From Bryobacteraceae bacterium (lineage in GTDB: Bacteria > Acidobacteriota > Terriglobia > Bryobacterales > Bryobacteraceae): a DNA stretch of 5,179 nt. A program made the translations under genes and the position numbers. The stretch covers positions 1 through 5,179 of the forward strand of contig JASHQT010000121.1 of assembly GCA_030039005.1 (NCBI GenBank), written 5' to 3'. Positions 1-4,943 of the stretch are shown here, one piece after another. Position 1 is the stretch's first letter, and each line of letters begins with the position of its first letter. The notes beneath the pieces were generated by a model. That model saw nothing but the letters and a program-made list of their open reading frames with translations, was not told where the DNA came from and made no database searches.

Positions 1-557
1 ACCAGTACGCCCCAGAGTCCGGAGAGCGTGGAGATGAAGGACGTGAGCGCGATCATGCCCATCACGATGGCGAGCGCTTCGAGTTTGGTGACGCCCAGCA
101 CCAACTCCAGGATCTTGACCATCGCGAGATTCACCCAACCGAGGATGATGCAGTTGATGGGGATGCCGAGATAGAGCGCGCGGAAGCCGCGCAGGAAGGC
201 GGCGGGTTTGCCGGAGTAGCGAATTTCGGTGAATTCGATGTCGGTCATTACGCCCGAGCGGCGCCACAGCCGGGCATAGAAGAAGACCGTGAGCATGCCG
301 CTCGCGACAAAATTCCACCACAGCCAGTTGCCCGCGATGCCGCCCATCGCCACCATGCCGGTGACGGCCAACGGCGTGTCCGCGGCGAACGTCGTCGCCA
401 CCATCGAGGTGCCGGCGAGCCACCAGGGCACGTTGCGTCCGGAGAGGAAGAATTCGCTGACGTTTTTGCCCGCGCGCGATTTGTAGTAGAAGCCGATGGC
501 GAGGTTGAAGAGGAAGTAAAGGGCGACCACCAGCCAGTCGGTCGGGGTGAGCTGCAC
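1..557 (-). CDS. Sodium:solute symporter (SSS family), N-terminal part, runs off left edge
   Basis: Inner-membrane secondary transporter of the SSS (SLC5-like, LeuT-fold) family, which couples Na+ entry to uptake of sugars, amino acids or similar solutes. The substrate cannot be told from this fragment. The minus-strand frame opens with a GTG at 557 and gives 185 complete residues. Residues 6-24 form a first hydrophobic helix followed by YYKSRAGK. Next comes the family signature SEFFLSGRNVPWWLAGTSM (34-52) and ATTFAADTPL (54-63). Further membrane segments lie near 76-97, 123-150 and 160-185. Family members are usually about 500-600 residues, so roughly two thirds is missing. The GTG start is chosen because the family N-terminus begins just before the first helix, and no ATG lies upstream in frame before a stop near 624. 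Only a weak AGG precedes it. The gene is divergent from the DUF4159 gene. Confidence 0.9.
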   Translation of the reverse strand, partial: MQLTPTDWLVVALYFLFNLAIGFYYKSRAGKNVSEFFLSGRNVPWWLAGTSMVATTFAADTPLAVTGMVAMGGIAGNWLWWNFVASGMLTVFFYARLWRRSGVMTDIEFTEIRYSGKPAAFLRGFRALYLGIPINCIILGWVNLAMVKILELVLGVTKLEALAIVMGMIALTSFISTLSGLWGVL

Positions 558-563
558 ACCTGA

Positions 564-591
564 ATTGTAACGGGCTGCGGCGAGATCGTAA
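564..591 (-). promoter_or_regulatory. Candidate promoter for the SSS transporter, possibly leaderless
   Basis: On the minus strand a TACAAT hexamer (569-564, five of six bases of the -10 consensus) is preceded, after a 16-base spacer, by TTACGA (591-586, three of six of the -35 consensus). Only six bases separate the -10 box from the GTG start at 557, so transcription would begin at or next to the start codon. This agrees with the lack of a convincing Shine-Dalgarno sequence. It is inferred from pattern matching only. Confidence 0.4.
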
Positions 592-594
592 CGG
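567..594. repeat. Direct repeat GTAACGG x2, 21-bp period, in the divergent promoter region
   Basis: The heptamer GTAACGG occurs at 567-573 and again at 588-594 on the plus strand, a spacing of exactly 21 bp or about two helical turns. The first copy overlaps the candidate -10 box of the symporter gene and the second overlaps its candidate -35 box. That placement suits a repressor or activator site, but two seven-base copies can arise by chance. Confidence 0.3.
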
Positions 595-621
595 CTGGCG
601 CACGGGCCGGCGGTGCGAGCG

Positions 622-630
622 TGTTATTCT
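622..630 (+). promoter_or_regulatory. Candidate extended -10 promoter for the DUF4159 gene
   Basis: The plus strand reads TGTTATTCT, a TGn extension followed by TATTCT (four of six of the -10 consensus). No recognisable -35 box lies at the usual distance, which extended -10 promoters can tolerate. Transcription would start near 637 and leave a leader of about 16 bases before the ATG at 653. The support is weak and rests only on pattern and position. Confidence 0.3.
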
Positions 631-652
631 GAAGTCGCACCCGGTGCGGACC

Positions 653-1507
653 ATGCGTTTTCGCGTCACCTTCGCCTTCTGTTTTGTGGCGATTCTCTCA
701 GCCTGGGGCGTGCTTCGCGCGCAGAAGCCCTTCAAAGAATATCCAGCCATCGAATACAATAATTTTCCACTGCCCCCGGACTGGCAGGACAAGCACGAAT
801 GGGTGCGGGCGCGGCTGCGTTATCCGGATATTTACGGTTATCCCTTCCGCACGCTGTATTATCGCAACGGGGAAGAATTCCCGGGCTATTGGACGATGGA
901 CTATCCGCGCTCGGACCGGCATTTGCTGGCGGGCATCCGCAGGCTGACGCGCATCGATACGCGGTCGGCCGAGCAGGTGGTGACGCTGGATGGCACCGAC
1001 GACGTGTACAACTGGCCGGTGCTGTACGGCGTCGAGGTAGGGCACTGGCAGTTGCGGGATCAGGATGCCGCGCAAATGCGCGAGTATCTAATGCGTGGCG
1101 GATTCTTCATGTGCGACGATTTTCACGGCACCGAACCGTATCACGGTGTGCGGGAGTGGGACACTTTCCTGGCCAGCATGATGCGGGTGCTACCGGGCGC
1201 GAAGATCGAAGATATTCCGGATAACGATCCGATTTTTCACACGCTGTTCGATTTGCAGGACCGCTTCCAGGTGCCGGGCGCGCAGTTCCTGGAAACCGGA
1301 CTCACATATGAAGATGGCGAGACCGGCAAGGTCCCGCACTGGCGTTGCATCCGCGACGACAAAGGGCGCATCATCGTCGCGATCTGCCACAACATGGACC
1401 TGGGCGACGCGTGGGAGCACGCCGACAATCCGCAGTATCCGGAGAAATATTCGTCGCTGGCGTACAGAATTGCCGCGAACTACTTTGTCTACGATCTGAC
1501 GCACTGA
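653..1507 (+). CDS. DUF4159 domain protein with N-terminal signal peptide
   Basis: Member of the DUF4159 family, whose biochemical role is unknown. The family is thought to have a Rossmann-like fold related to class I glutamine amidotransferases. From the ATG at 653 the protein has 284 residues. Residues 1-23 look like a Sec signal peptide: basic MRFR, a hydrophobic core FAFCFVAILSAW, then likely cleavage after VLRA before QKPFKEY. The mature protein would be exported. The family region covers about 58-284, with recognisable blocks: DYPRSDRHLLAGIRRLTRI (83-101), LDGTDDVYNWPVLYGVEVGHW (112-132), RGGFFMCDDFHGT (148-160), DDPIFHTL-like NDPIFHTL (191-198), AICHNMDLGDAWE (243-255) and a C-terminal AYRIAANYFVYDLTH. 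An in-frame GTG at 644 would add three residues. ATG is preferred because MRFR starts a clean signal peptide. Neither start has a strong Shine-Dalgarno. The gene stands alone, divergent from the symporter and convergent with the mutarotase-like gene. Confidence 0.88.
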   Translation: MRFRVTFAFCFVAILSAWGVLRAQKPFKEYPAIEYNNFPLPPDWQDKHEWVRARLRYPDIYGYPFRTLYYRNGEEFPGYWTMDYPRSDRHLLAGIRRLTRIDTRSAEQVVTLDGTDDVYNWPVLYGVEVGHWQLRDQDAAQMREYLMRGGFFMCDDFHGTEPYHGVREWDTFLASMMRVLPGAKIEDIPDNDPIFHTLFDLQDRFQVPGAQFLETGLTYEDGETGKVPHWRCIRDDKGRIIVAICHNMDLGDAWEHADNPQYPEKYSSLAYRIAANYFVYDLTH

Positions 1508-1510
1508 GGT

Positions 1511-1557
1511 CGCGCCGGGGCGCGGCTGGGAATACAAGCTCGTGCTCGCGCACGAGC
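1511..1557. terminator. Two GC-rich hairpins between convergent genes, possible bidirectional terminator
   Basis: Two inverted repeats follow the DUF4159 stop. The first is CGCGCCGGGGCGCG (1511-1524), a five-base stem with a CGGG loop (six bases if fully closed). The second is GCTCGTG (1538-1544) paired with CACGAGC (1551-1557) around a six-base loop. Neither has a run of T after it on either strand, so classical intrinsic termination is uncertain. Their position between two convergent genes suggests a transcript-end role. Confidence 0.4.
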
Positions 1558-1586
1558 CGGAAGACAAGGGAGACGAGGAATAACGG

Positions 1587-2561
1587 TCAGAAGCCGGTGG
1601 GGCGGATCCAGAAGCTTTCGGTCCAGGTCGCGCCCGGTGCGATGCTTTGGAGTTCGGCGAACTTTCCCTCGTGCGCGAGGTTGAAGCCGTTGGTGAGGCC
1701 GGTCATGGGTTCGAAACACACCACGTTGCGTGTGGGCGGCGCGTAGACCACCGCAATCGGGAGTTTTTCGCCGTACTTCACCGAGATCTTACGTCCGTCG
1801 GCTTCGAGCACGAATTCGGCGCTGTGATCCACGCCGCCAAACACGTCATCGAACTGGCGCCCGGCCAGCGGCGTGGGATCGGGAAAATCGATGGACTTCG
1901 ATTCGCCCGTCGGGATCAGTTTCTCAGACAACGTGTAGTGCGCGCGCACCGGCAGATGGATCCTCCAGCGATCGCGCGGGACATCGGAGATTTGATACCA
2001 GGGATGAAAACCGATCACGAGCGGCATCGGATCGGTGGAATGATTCTCGATCGCGGTGCGAACTTCGAGCGCGCCGCCGTACAGCCGGTGCGTCATGCGG
2101 ATGGTATGCGCGAAGGGAAACTGCGCCATCCATTCGGGATGACGCCAGAATTCGAGCGTGCTTGCGACTTCGGCGGCGTGTTCATCGGCTTGAAGCCGGC
2201 CGACGCGCCAGGCACCCGTGAACAGCAGTAGGCCATGGATGGGCAGGCCATTGGGATCGCGCCGGATTTCGCCGGCGTCGGGATTCAGCAGGTAGCGCTT
2301 GCCGTTGGCCCAGTATGAGTCGCCTTCGATCCGATTGGCCCAGGGCGCAAGGAACGGAATACCCAACTGCGAGGGGTTCTGCCTCCATTCGTTCAAGTGG
2401 CCGGGGGACAGCAGGATCGGTTGGTCTCGTACGCGCAGGTCGTATGCGATATTACCGATGGATGGGCAGATGGAAACTTCCAGGCCGTGCCCCGGATCGG
2501 ACAGGCGAATGATCTCGATGGAATCGACGGTGACGCGTTGCGCCGAACAGGTTTCAGCCAA
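1587..2561 (-). CDS. Aldose 1-epimerase / galactose mutarotase-like protein
   Basis: Member of the aldose-1-epimerase (GalM/YeaD-like) family, cytosolic beta-sandwich proteins that interconvert the alpha and beta anomers of hexoses. From a TTG start at 2561 it has 324 residues, normal for the family. Visible landmarks are APWANRIEGDSY (72-83), H109 in IHGLL, H186 in GFHPWYQ (the usual catalytic acid position), DDVFGG (238-243) and E284 in VVCFEPMTG (the usual catalytic base position). All key residues therefore appear intact. The TTG start is chosen because GGAGGG lies at 2573-2568, seven bases upstream by the GGAGG core. The frame stays open to a TTG at 2600, but that start would overlap the preceding PhzF-like gene and lacks such a site. 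It is the last gene of the operon, 16 bases after the PhzF-like stop. The exact sugar substrate is unknown, and glucose-6-phosphate epimerase-like or non-catalytic roles cannot be excluded. Confidence 0.88.
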   Translation of the reverse strand: MAETCSAQRVTVDSIEIIRLSDPGHGLEVSICPSIGNIAYDLRVRDQPILLSPGHLNEWRQNPSQLGIPFLAPWANRIEGDSYWANGKRYLLNPDAGEIRRDPNGLPIHGLLLFTGAWRVGRLQADEHAAEVASTLEFWRHPEWMAQFPFAHTIRMTHRLYGGALEVRTAIENHSTDPMPLVIGFHPWYQISDVPRDRWRIHLPVRAHYTLSEKLIPTGESKSIDFPDPTPLAGRQFDDVFGGVDHSAEFVLEADGRKISVKYGEKLPIAVVYAPPTRNVVCFEPMTGLTNGFNLAHEGKFAELQSIAPGATWTESFWIRPTGF

Positions 2562-2567
2562 GGTAAT

Positions 2568-2573
2568 CCCTCC
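2568..2573 (-). promoter_or_regulatory. Strong Shine-Dalgarno deciding a TTG start
   Basis: GGAGGG on the minus strand, between the PhzF-like stop (a tandem TAA-TAG) and the TTG at 2561. It is the best ribosome-binding site in the window, and it fixes the mutarotase-like start at a non-ATG codon. Confidence 0.75.
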
Positions 2574-2577
2574 GCTA

Positions 2578-3369
2578 TTAGACGAAGATCGTACCTTCAA
2601 AGAATCGCACGGCTTTGCCCGAAATGACCACGCGTTCGCCGCGATCCTCGCACCATAGCTCGCCCATGCGCGGCGAAACCTGATAGGCGTGCAGCTTTTT
2701 CTTGCCCAGGCGTTTGGACCAATACGGAATCAACGTGCAGTGGGCTGAGCCGGTGACCGGATCCTCGGGCACGCCTTTGGCGGGAGCGAAGAAGCGCGAT
2801 ACGAAATCGGCGTCCGGGCTTTGCGCGCCGGCCGGCGCGGTGGCGATGACGGCGAAACGATCGATGTTCATCAGCGCCTGCATGTCGGGTTTGAGCGCGC
2901 GGAGCTCCTGCTCGGTCGCATAGACGACGAAGTAATCGCGCGCCGCGAGGATTTTTTCCGGCTCGCCACCGAGCGCGGGAGCGAGGCTCGGGACCGGTTC
3001 GCAGGCTTGCGGCGGGCGCGAAGGGAAATCGAGCGAGTAGAGATCGCCGGAGCGAGTGACTGTCAGCGTCCCGCTCTTCGTTTCAAATGAAACGGAGCGC
3101 TCGCCCGGTGTGAGATCGTTCAAAATCACATAGGCCGATGCCAGCGTCGCGTGTCCGCAGAGATCCACTTCAACGGCGGGTGTGAACCAGCGCAGTTTGT
3201 ATCCCGAGCCATTGCGCACGAAGAAAGCCGTCTCGGCGAGGTTGTTCTCAGCCGCGATGGCCTGCATCTGGTCATCGGGAAGCCAGGCTTCGAGCGGGCA
3301 AATTGCGGCGGGATTTCCGGTGAAGACGCGGCCGGCGAAGGCGTCCACCTGGTACATCGGAATTTTCAT
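2578..3369 (-). CDS. PhzF-family isomerase/epimerase-like protein
   Basis: Cytosolic protein of the PhzF family, two-domain proteins with a diaminopimelate-epimerase-like fold. Its named members isomerise trans-2,3-dihydro-3-hydroxyanthranilate in phenazine synthesis. Most bacterial homologues (YddE-like) have no assigned substrate. The protein has 263 residues, close to the usual 260-300. The N-terminus is MKIPMYQVDAFAGRVFTGNPA. E46 in NLAETAFF (43-50) matches the catalytic glutamate. CGHATLASAY (71-80) with H73 and EDPVTGSAHC (202-211) with D203 are the two anion-binding and active-site loops. All are present, so the enzyme is probably active. The ATG at 3369 overlaps the TGA of the upstream deoxyhypusine-synthase-like gene as ATGA, which suggests translational coupling. 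AGGA lies about eight bases upstream. No phenazine genes are nearby, so a phenazine role is not supported. Confidence 0.92.
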   Translation of the reverse strand: MKIPMYQVDAFAGRVFTGNPAAICPLEAWLPDDQMQAIAAENNLAETAFFVRNGSGYKLRWFTPAVEVDLCGHATLASAYVILNDLTPGERSVSFETKSGTLTVTRSGDLYSLDFPSRPPQACEPVPSLAPALGGEPEKILAARDYFVVYATEQELRALKPDMQALMNIDRFAVIATAPAGAQSPDADFVSRFFAPAKGVPEDPVTGSAHCTLIPYWSKRLGKKKLHAYQVSPRMGELWCEDRGERVVISGKAVRFFEGTIFV

Positions 3370-4457
3370 GGTTGGATTCCTAACTCTCGGCCGTGCGTGA
3401 AGCCGGGCCGGTGGCGCTTGGCGACGAGCTCGCGATTTTCGAGCAGCGCCGATACCAGAATCGGCATGGCGATAGTGGAGTCGGAATGGCAGGTCACCAT
3501 GGAAGCGTCTTTGGCGATCTTGCCCCAGCTCTGCGCTTCTTCGAACGTGCAGCCGGAGAGGCCGCCCCAATGCGGCGCGTCGGTCACGCATTGGATGGCG
3601 TACTTGTGGCCGGTGACGCCGGTGTTCATGATGATGGCGGTCACCTCGGTCTGCTGCACGAAATTCTTCGGCGTACCGCCGCCGAAGTAGATGACGCCGG
3701 TGGCAGGGGATTCGGCCACAATGCGCGCGGTTTCCACCACGTCGCCGATAACGTCGAAGGTGAACTTGTTCCCGCCCGCATAGCGATTCGCGGCGATGCC
3801 GATGCCGATGGAGCTGTCGGCGACGGCCGGGCAATACAGCGGGATGCCCGCTTTCGCGGCCGCCGACACAATGCCATCTTCTTTGGCGTGCTTGGCCAAT
3901 TCCAAGCCGAGCAGATGGAGAAATTCACGCGTAGTGTAGGGACGCGATGGGTCGAGCGAAGCGGCGAAGCGGCCGATCCACTGATCGTGCTGGCGGAATT
4001 TTTCTTCGTCGGCCAACACGTCGTACATACGATCTACCAAGTTTTCGGCCAGCAGCACGTCGTCGATGGCGGGCGACCCCTGGTAATGGAAATTGCCCAT
4101 GGTTTCGTGGAAATCGTGGAAGAAATTGGCGCCGGTGGAAACCAGGCAGTCGATGAGGCGATTCTCGATCATGCGGACCACCAGGCGGCGCATTCCGGCC
4201 GGCACCATGGCGCCCGACATACCCATCATGATGGTGCAGCGATCGCCCAGCATCTTCTTCCACACTTCGAATGCCAGCCCGAGCTGCTTGCCCTGGAACG
4301 CAGTGCCCTGCATGCGGGTGAGGATCTCGGTGGCGCTGGATGCACCCACGGGGTCGAAGGGGCGCGTGGGCGTAGAGAGCAGCCGCTCTTTGGCTTGTGG
4401 ATCGGCGGCGTCTGTTGCTGGCTCTTCAGGCAATGACGGCGTATGAGAATGTTTCAT
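3366..4457 (-). CDS. Deoxyhypusine-synthase-family protein (bacterial, probable polyamine role)
   Basis: Homologue of deoxyhypusine synthase, the NAD-dependent enzyme that moves an aminobutyl group from spermidine to a lysine of eIF5A in eukaryotes and archaea. Bacteria lack eIF5A. Some bacterial homologues, such as cyanobacterial SpeY, take part in homospermidine formation. The protein has 363 residues. A low-complexity head (1-22) precedes the conserved start KERLLSTPTRPFDPVG. Other blocks are MGMSGAMVPAGMRRLVVRMI (78-97), LVSTGANFFHDFHETMGN (105-122), CPAVADSSIGIGIA (209-222), FGGGTPKNFVQQ (258-269) and EEAQSWGKIAKD (306-317). K313 aligns with the lysine that forms the enzyme-amine intermediate, and W311 and E307 are also kept. 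Residues lining the spermidine tunnel in the human enzyme appear changed. The ATG at 4457 is the natural start. Only a weak GAAAAAG precedes it. The gene overlaps the PhzF-like gene by four bases. The family is sure and the substrate is inferred. Confidence 0.9.
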   Translation of the reverse strand: MKHSHTPSLPEEPATDAADPQAKERLLSTPTRPFDPVGASSATEILTRMQGTAFQGKQLGLAFEVWKKMLGDRCTIMMGMSGAMVPAGMRRLVVRMIENRLIDCLVSTGANFFHDFHETMGNFHYQGSPAIDDVLLAENLVDRMYDVLADEEKFRQHDQWIGRFAASLDPSRPYTTREFLHLLGLELAKHAKEDGIVSAAAKAGIPLYCPAVADSSIGIGIAANRYAGGNKFTFDVIGDVVETARIVAESPATGVIYFGGGTPKNFVQQTEVTAIIMNTGVTGHKYAIQCVTDAPHWGGLSGCTFEEAQSWGKIAKDASMVTCHSDSTIAMPILVSALLENRELVAKRHRPGFTHGRELGIQP

Positions 4458-4464
4458 CTTTTTC

Positions 4465-4470
4465 AGTGTA
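4465..4470 (-). promoter_or_regulatory. Weak -10-like box just upstream of the deoxyhypusine-synthase-like gene
   Basis: TACACT on the minus strand (four of six of the -10 consensus) lies seven bases before the ATG at 4457, a spacing that would give a leaderless transcript. No -35 box is seen at 16-18 bases. TTCACT is present, but at 20 bases. Low confidence. Confidence 0.2.
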
Positions 4471-4493
4471 GGGGAAGCTTGGCCCAGGAAAGT

Positions 4494-4513
4494 GAAAAAG
4501 AGGTTACTTTTTC
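4494..4513. repeat. Perfect 7-bp inverted repeat between two co-directional genes
   Basis: GAAAAAG (4494-4500) and CTTTTTC (4507-4513) flank the six-base loop AGGTTA. The arms are A/T-rich, so an RNA hairpin would be weak, and a protein-binding site is equally possible. It sits five bases beyond the stop codon of the small gene and about 36 bases before the deoxyhypusine-synthase-like start. There it could limit read-through or act as an operator. Confidence 0.4.
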
Positions 4514-4518
4514 GCGGC

Positions 4519-4788
4519 TCAGTGCACGAAGGGCGGCCGGCTCTTCTCGTTCAGAACCAGCTCATCGAAGATGGCCAACACCTGTTTGCGGTAATGATAC
4601 ACGCGGCGAAGCGCGTCCCGGAAGCCGCCTTCGTAGCAATGCCGATTCAACCACTTCTCTAGCACGGGCTTGGGAACATCGATATCGCGGCGCAGGGTTT
4701 CCGCCGAGTGGCCGCGCAGGAAAAGGCCGTAGAACATGGCGGCCTCGCGCTGCGGCGCCAATGGATCCAAGTCATCCCGCGGTGTCAT
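4519..4788 (-). CDS. Small helix-turn-helix-like protein of unknown function
   Basis: I do not recognise a named family with certainty. From the ATG at 4788 the protein has 89 residues and no membrane segment. It opens with an acidic MTPRDDLDPLAPQREAAMFY. The pattern FLRGHSAETLRRDIDVPKP (23-41) followed by VLEKWLNRHC resembles a helix-turn-helix like those in transposase or sigma-like DNA-binding modules: a glycine turn, then a basic helix and a hydrophobic WL. A second basic and aromatic stretch, RDALRRVYHYRKQVLAIFDE (57-76), is probably helical. Alternative in-frame starts are ATGs at 4800 and 4803, and a TTG at 4845 that would add a hydrophobic N-terminus. The TTG is disfavoured because it lies within a good promoter match. 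GTGAG just before 4788 is a modest ribosome-binding site. The gene lies 61 bases upstream of, and co-directional with, the deoxyhypusine-synthase-like gene. The role as a regulator is an inference. Confidence 0.6.
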   Translation of the reverse strand: MTPRDDLDPLAPQREAAMFYGLFLRGHSAETLRRDIDVPKPVLEKWLNRHCYEGGFRDALRRVYHYRKQVLAIFDELVLNEKSRPPFVH

Positions 4789-4816
4789 GCTCACATTCAT
4801 CATCGGCAAAAAAGCC

Positions 4817-4845
4817 AGTATAAACAGGGCAGCGGGGCGAAGCAA
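4817..4845 (-). promoter_or_regulatory. Sigma70-like promoter for the small HTH-like gene (proximal)
   Basis: On the minus strand TTGCTT (4845-4840, three of six of the -35 consensus) and TATACT (4822-4817, five of six of the -10 consensus) are separated by exactly 17 bases. Transcription would start near 4810, just before the ATGs at 4803, 4800 and 4788. This supports a short reading frame over the one beginning at 4845. Confidence 0.45.
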
Positions 4846-4894
4846 GGGTTTTCCCGCCGATCCGCTCGCCCGGTATTACTGGGACTCAACCTCA

Positions 4895-4923
4895 ATTTTA
4901 ACAAAGAGCTCCAATTCAGCCAA
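4895..4923 (-). promoter_or_regulatory. Sigma70-like promoter for the minus-strand gene cluster (distal)
   Basis: On the minus strand TTGGCT (4923-4918, four of six) and TAAAAT (4900-4895, five of six) are separated by exactly 17 bases. This is the best promoter match in the window. It lies 20 bases beyond the OmpA-like stop codon, in an A/T-rich patch that stands out from the GC-rich surroundings. The start point would be near 4888, giving a leader of about 100 bases before 4788. Confidence 0.5.
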
Positions 4924-4943
4924 TAAAAGCGCGGGAACCCCAG

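Noticed and set aside
248..640. A 130-codon minus-strand open frame at the symporter start
   Set aside because: It overlaps the SSS signature in another frame, is made of Ser/Arg/Pro-rich low-complexity sequence, and would start inside the divergent promoter region.
1647..2231. A 194-codon plus-strand open frame opposite the mutarotase-like gene
   Set aside because: It is the antisense shadow of a gene with intact catalytic motifs, has Arg/His-rich composition and no domain.
2578..3369. Phenazine biosynthesis gene phzF
   Set aside because: The family match is good, but no other phenazine genes are nearby. Most PhzF-family proteins are not phenazine enzymes, so no symbol is given.
3790..3812. 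Short GCCGAT tandem repeat
   Set aside because: It simply encodes the alternating Ile-Gly residues of the conserved SSIGIGIA motif in the deoxyhypusine-synthase-like protein.
3370..3834. N-terminal extension of the PhzF-like frame by about 155 residues
   Set aside because: The extension is Arg/His-rich and lies within the deoxyhypusine-synthase-like gene. The family N-terminus begins exactly at the ATG at 3369.
3393..4436. A 347-codon plus-strand open frame opposite the deoxyhypusine-synthase-like gene
   Set aside because: It is antisense to a clearly recognisable enzyme and is rich in Gly, Ala, His and Val as expected for a GC-driven shadow frame. It has no recognisable domain.
4789..4845. 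A TTG start at 4845 giving the small protein a hydrophobic, signal-like N-terminus
   Set aside because: The stretch overlaps a well-spaced promoter match, and the likely transcript begins near 4810. Three in-frame ATGs follow (4803, 4800, 4788).
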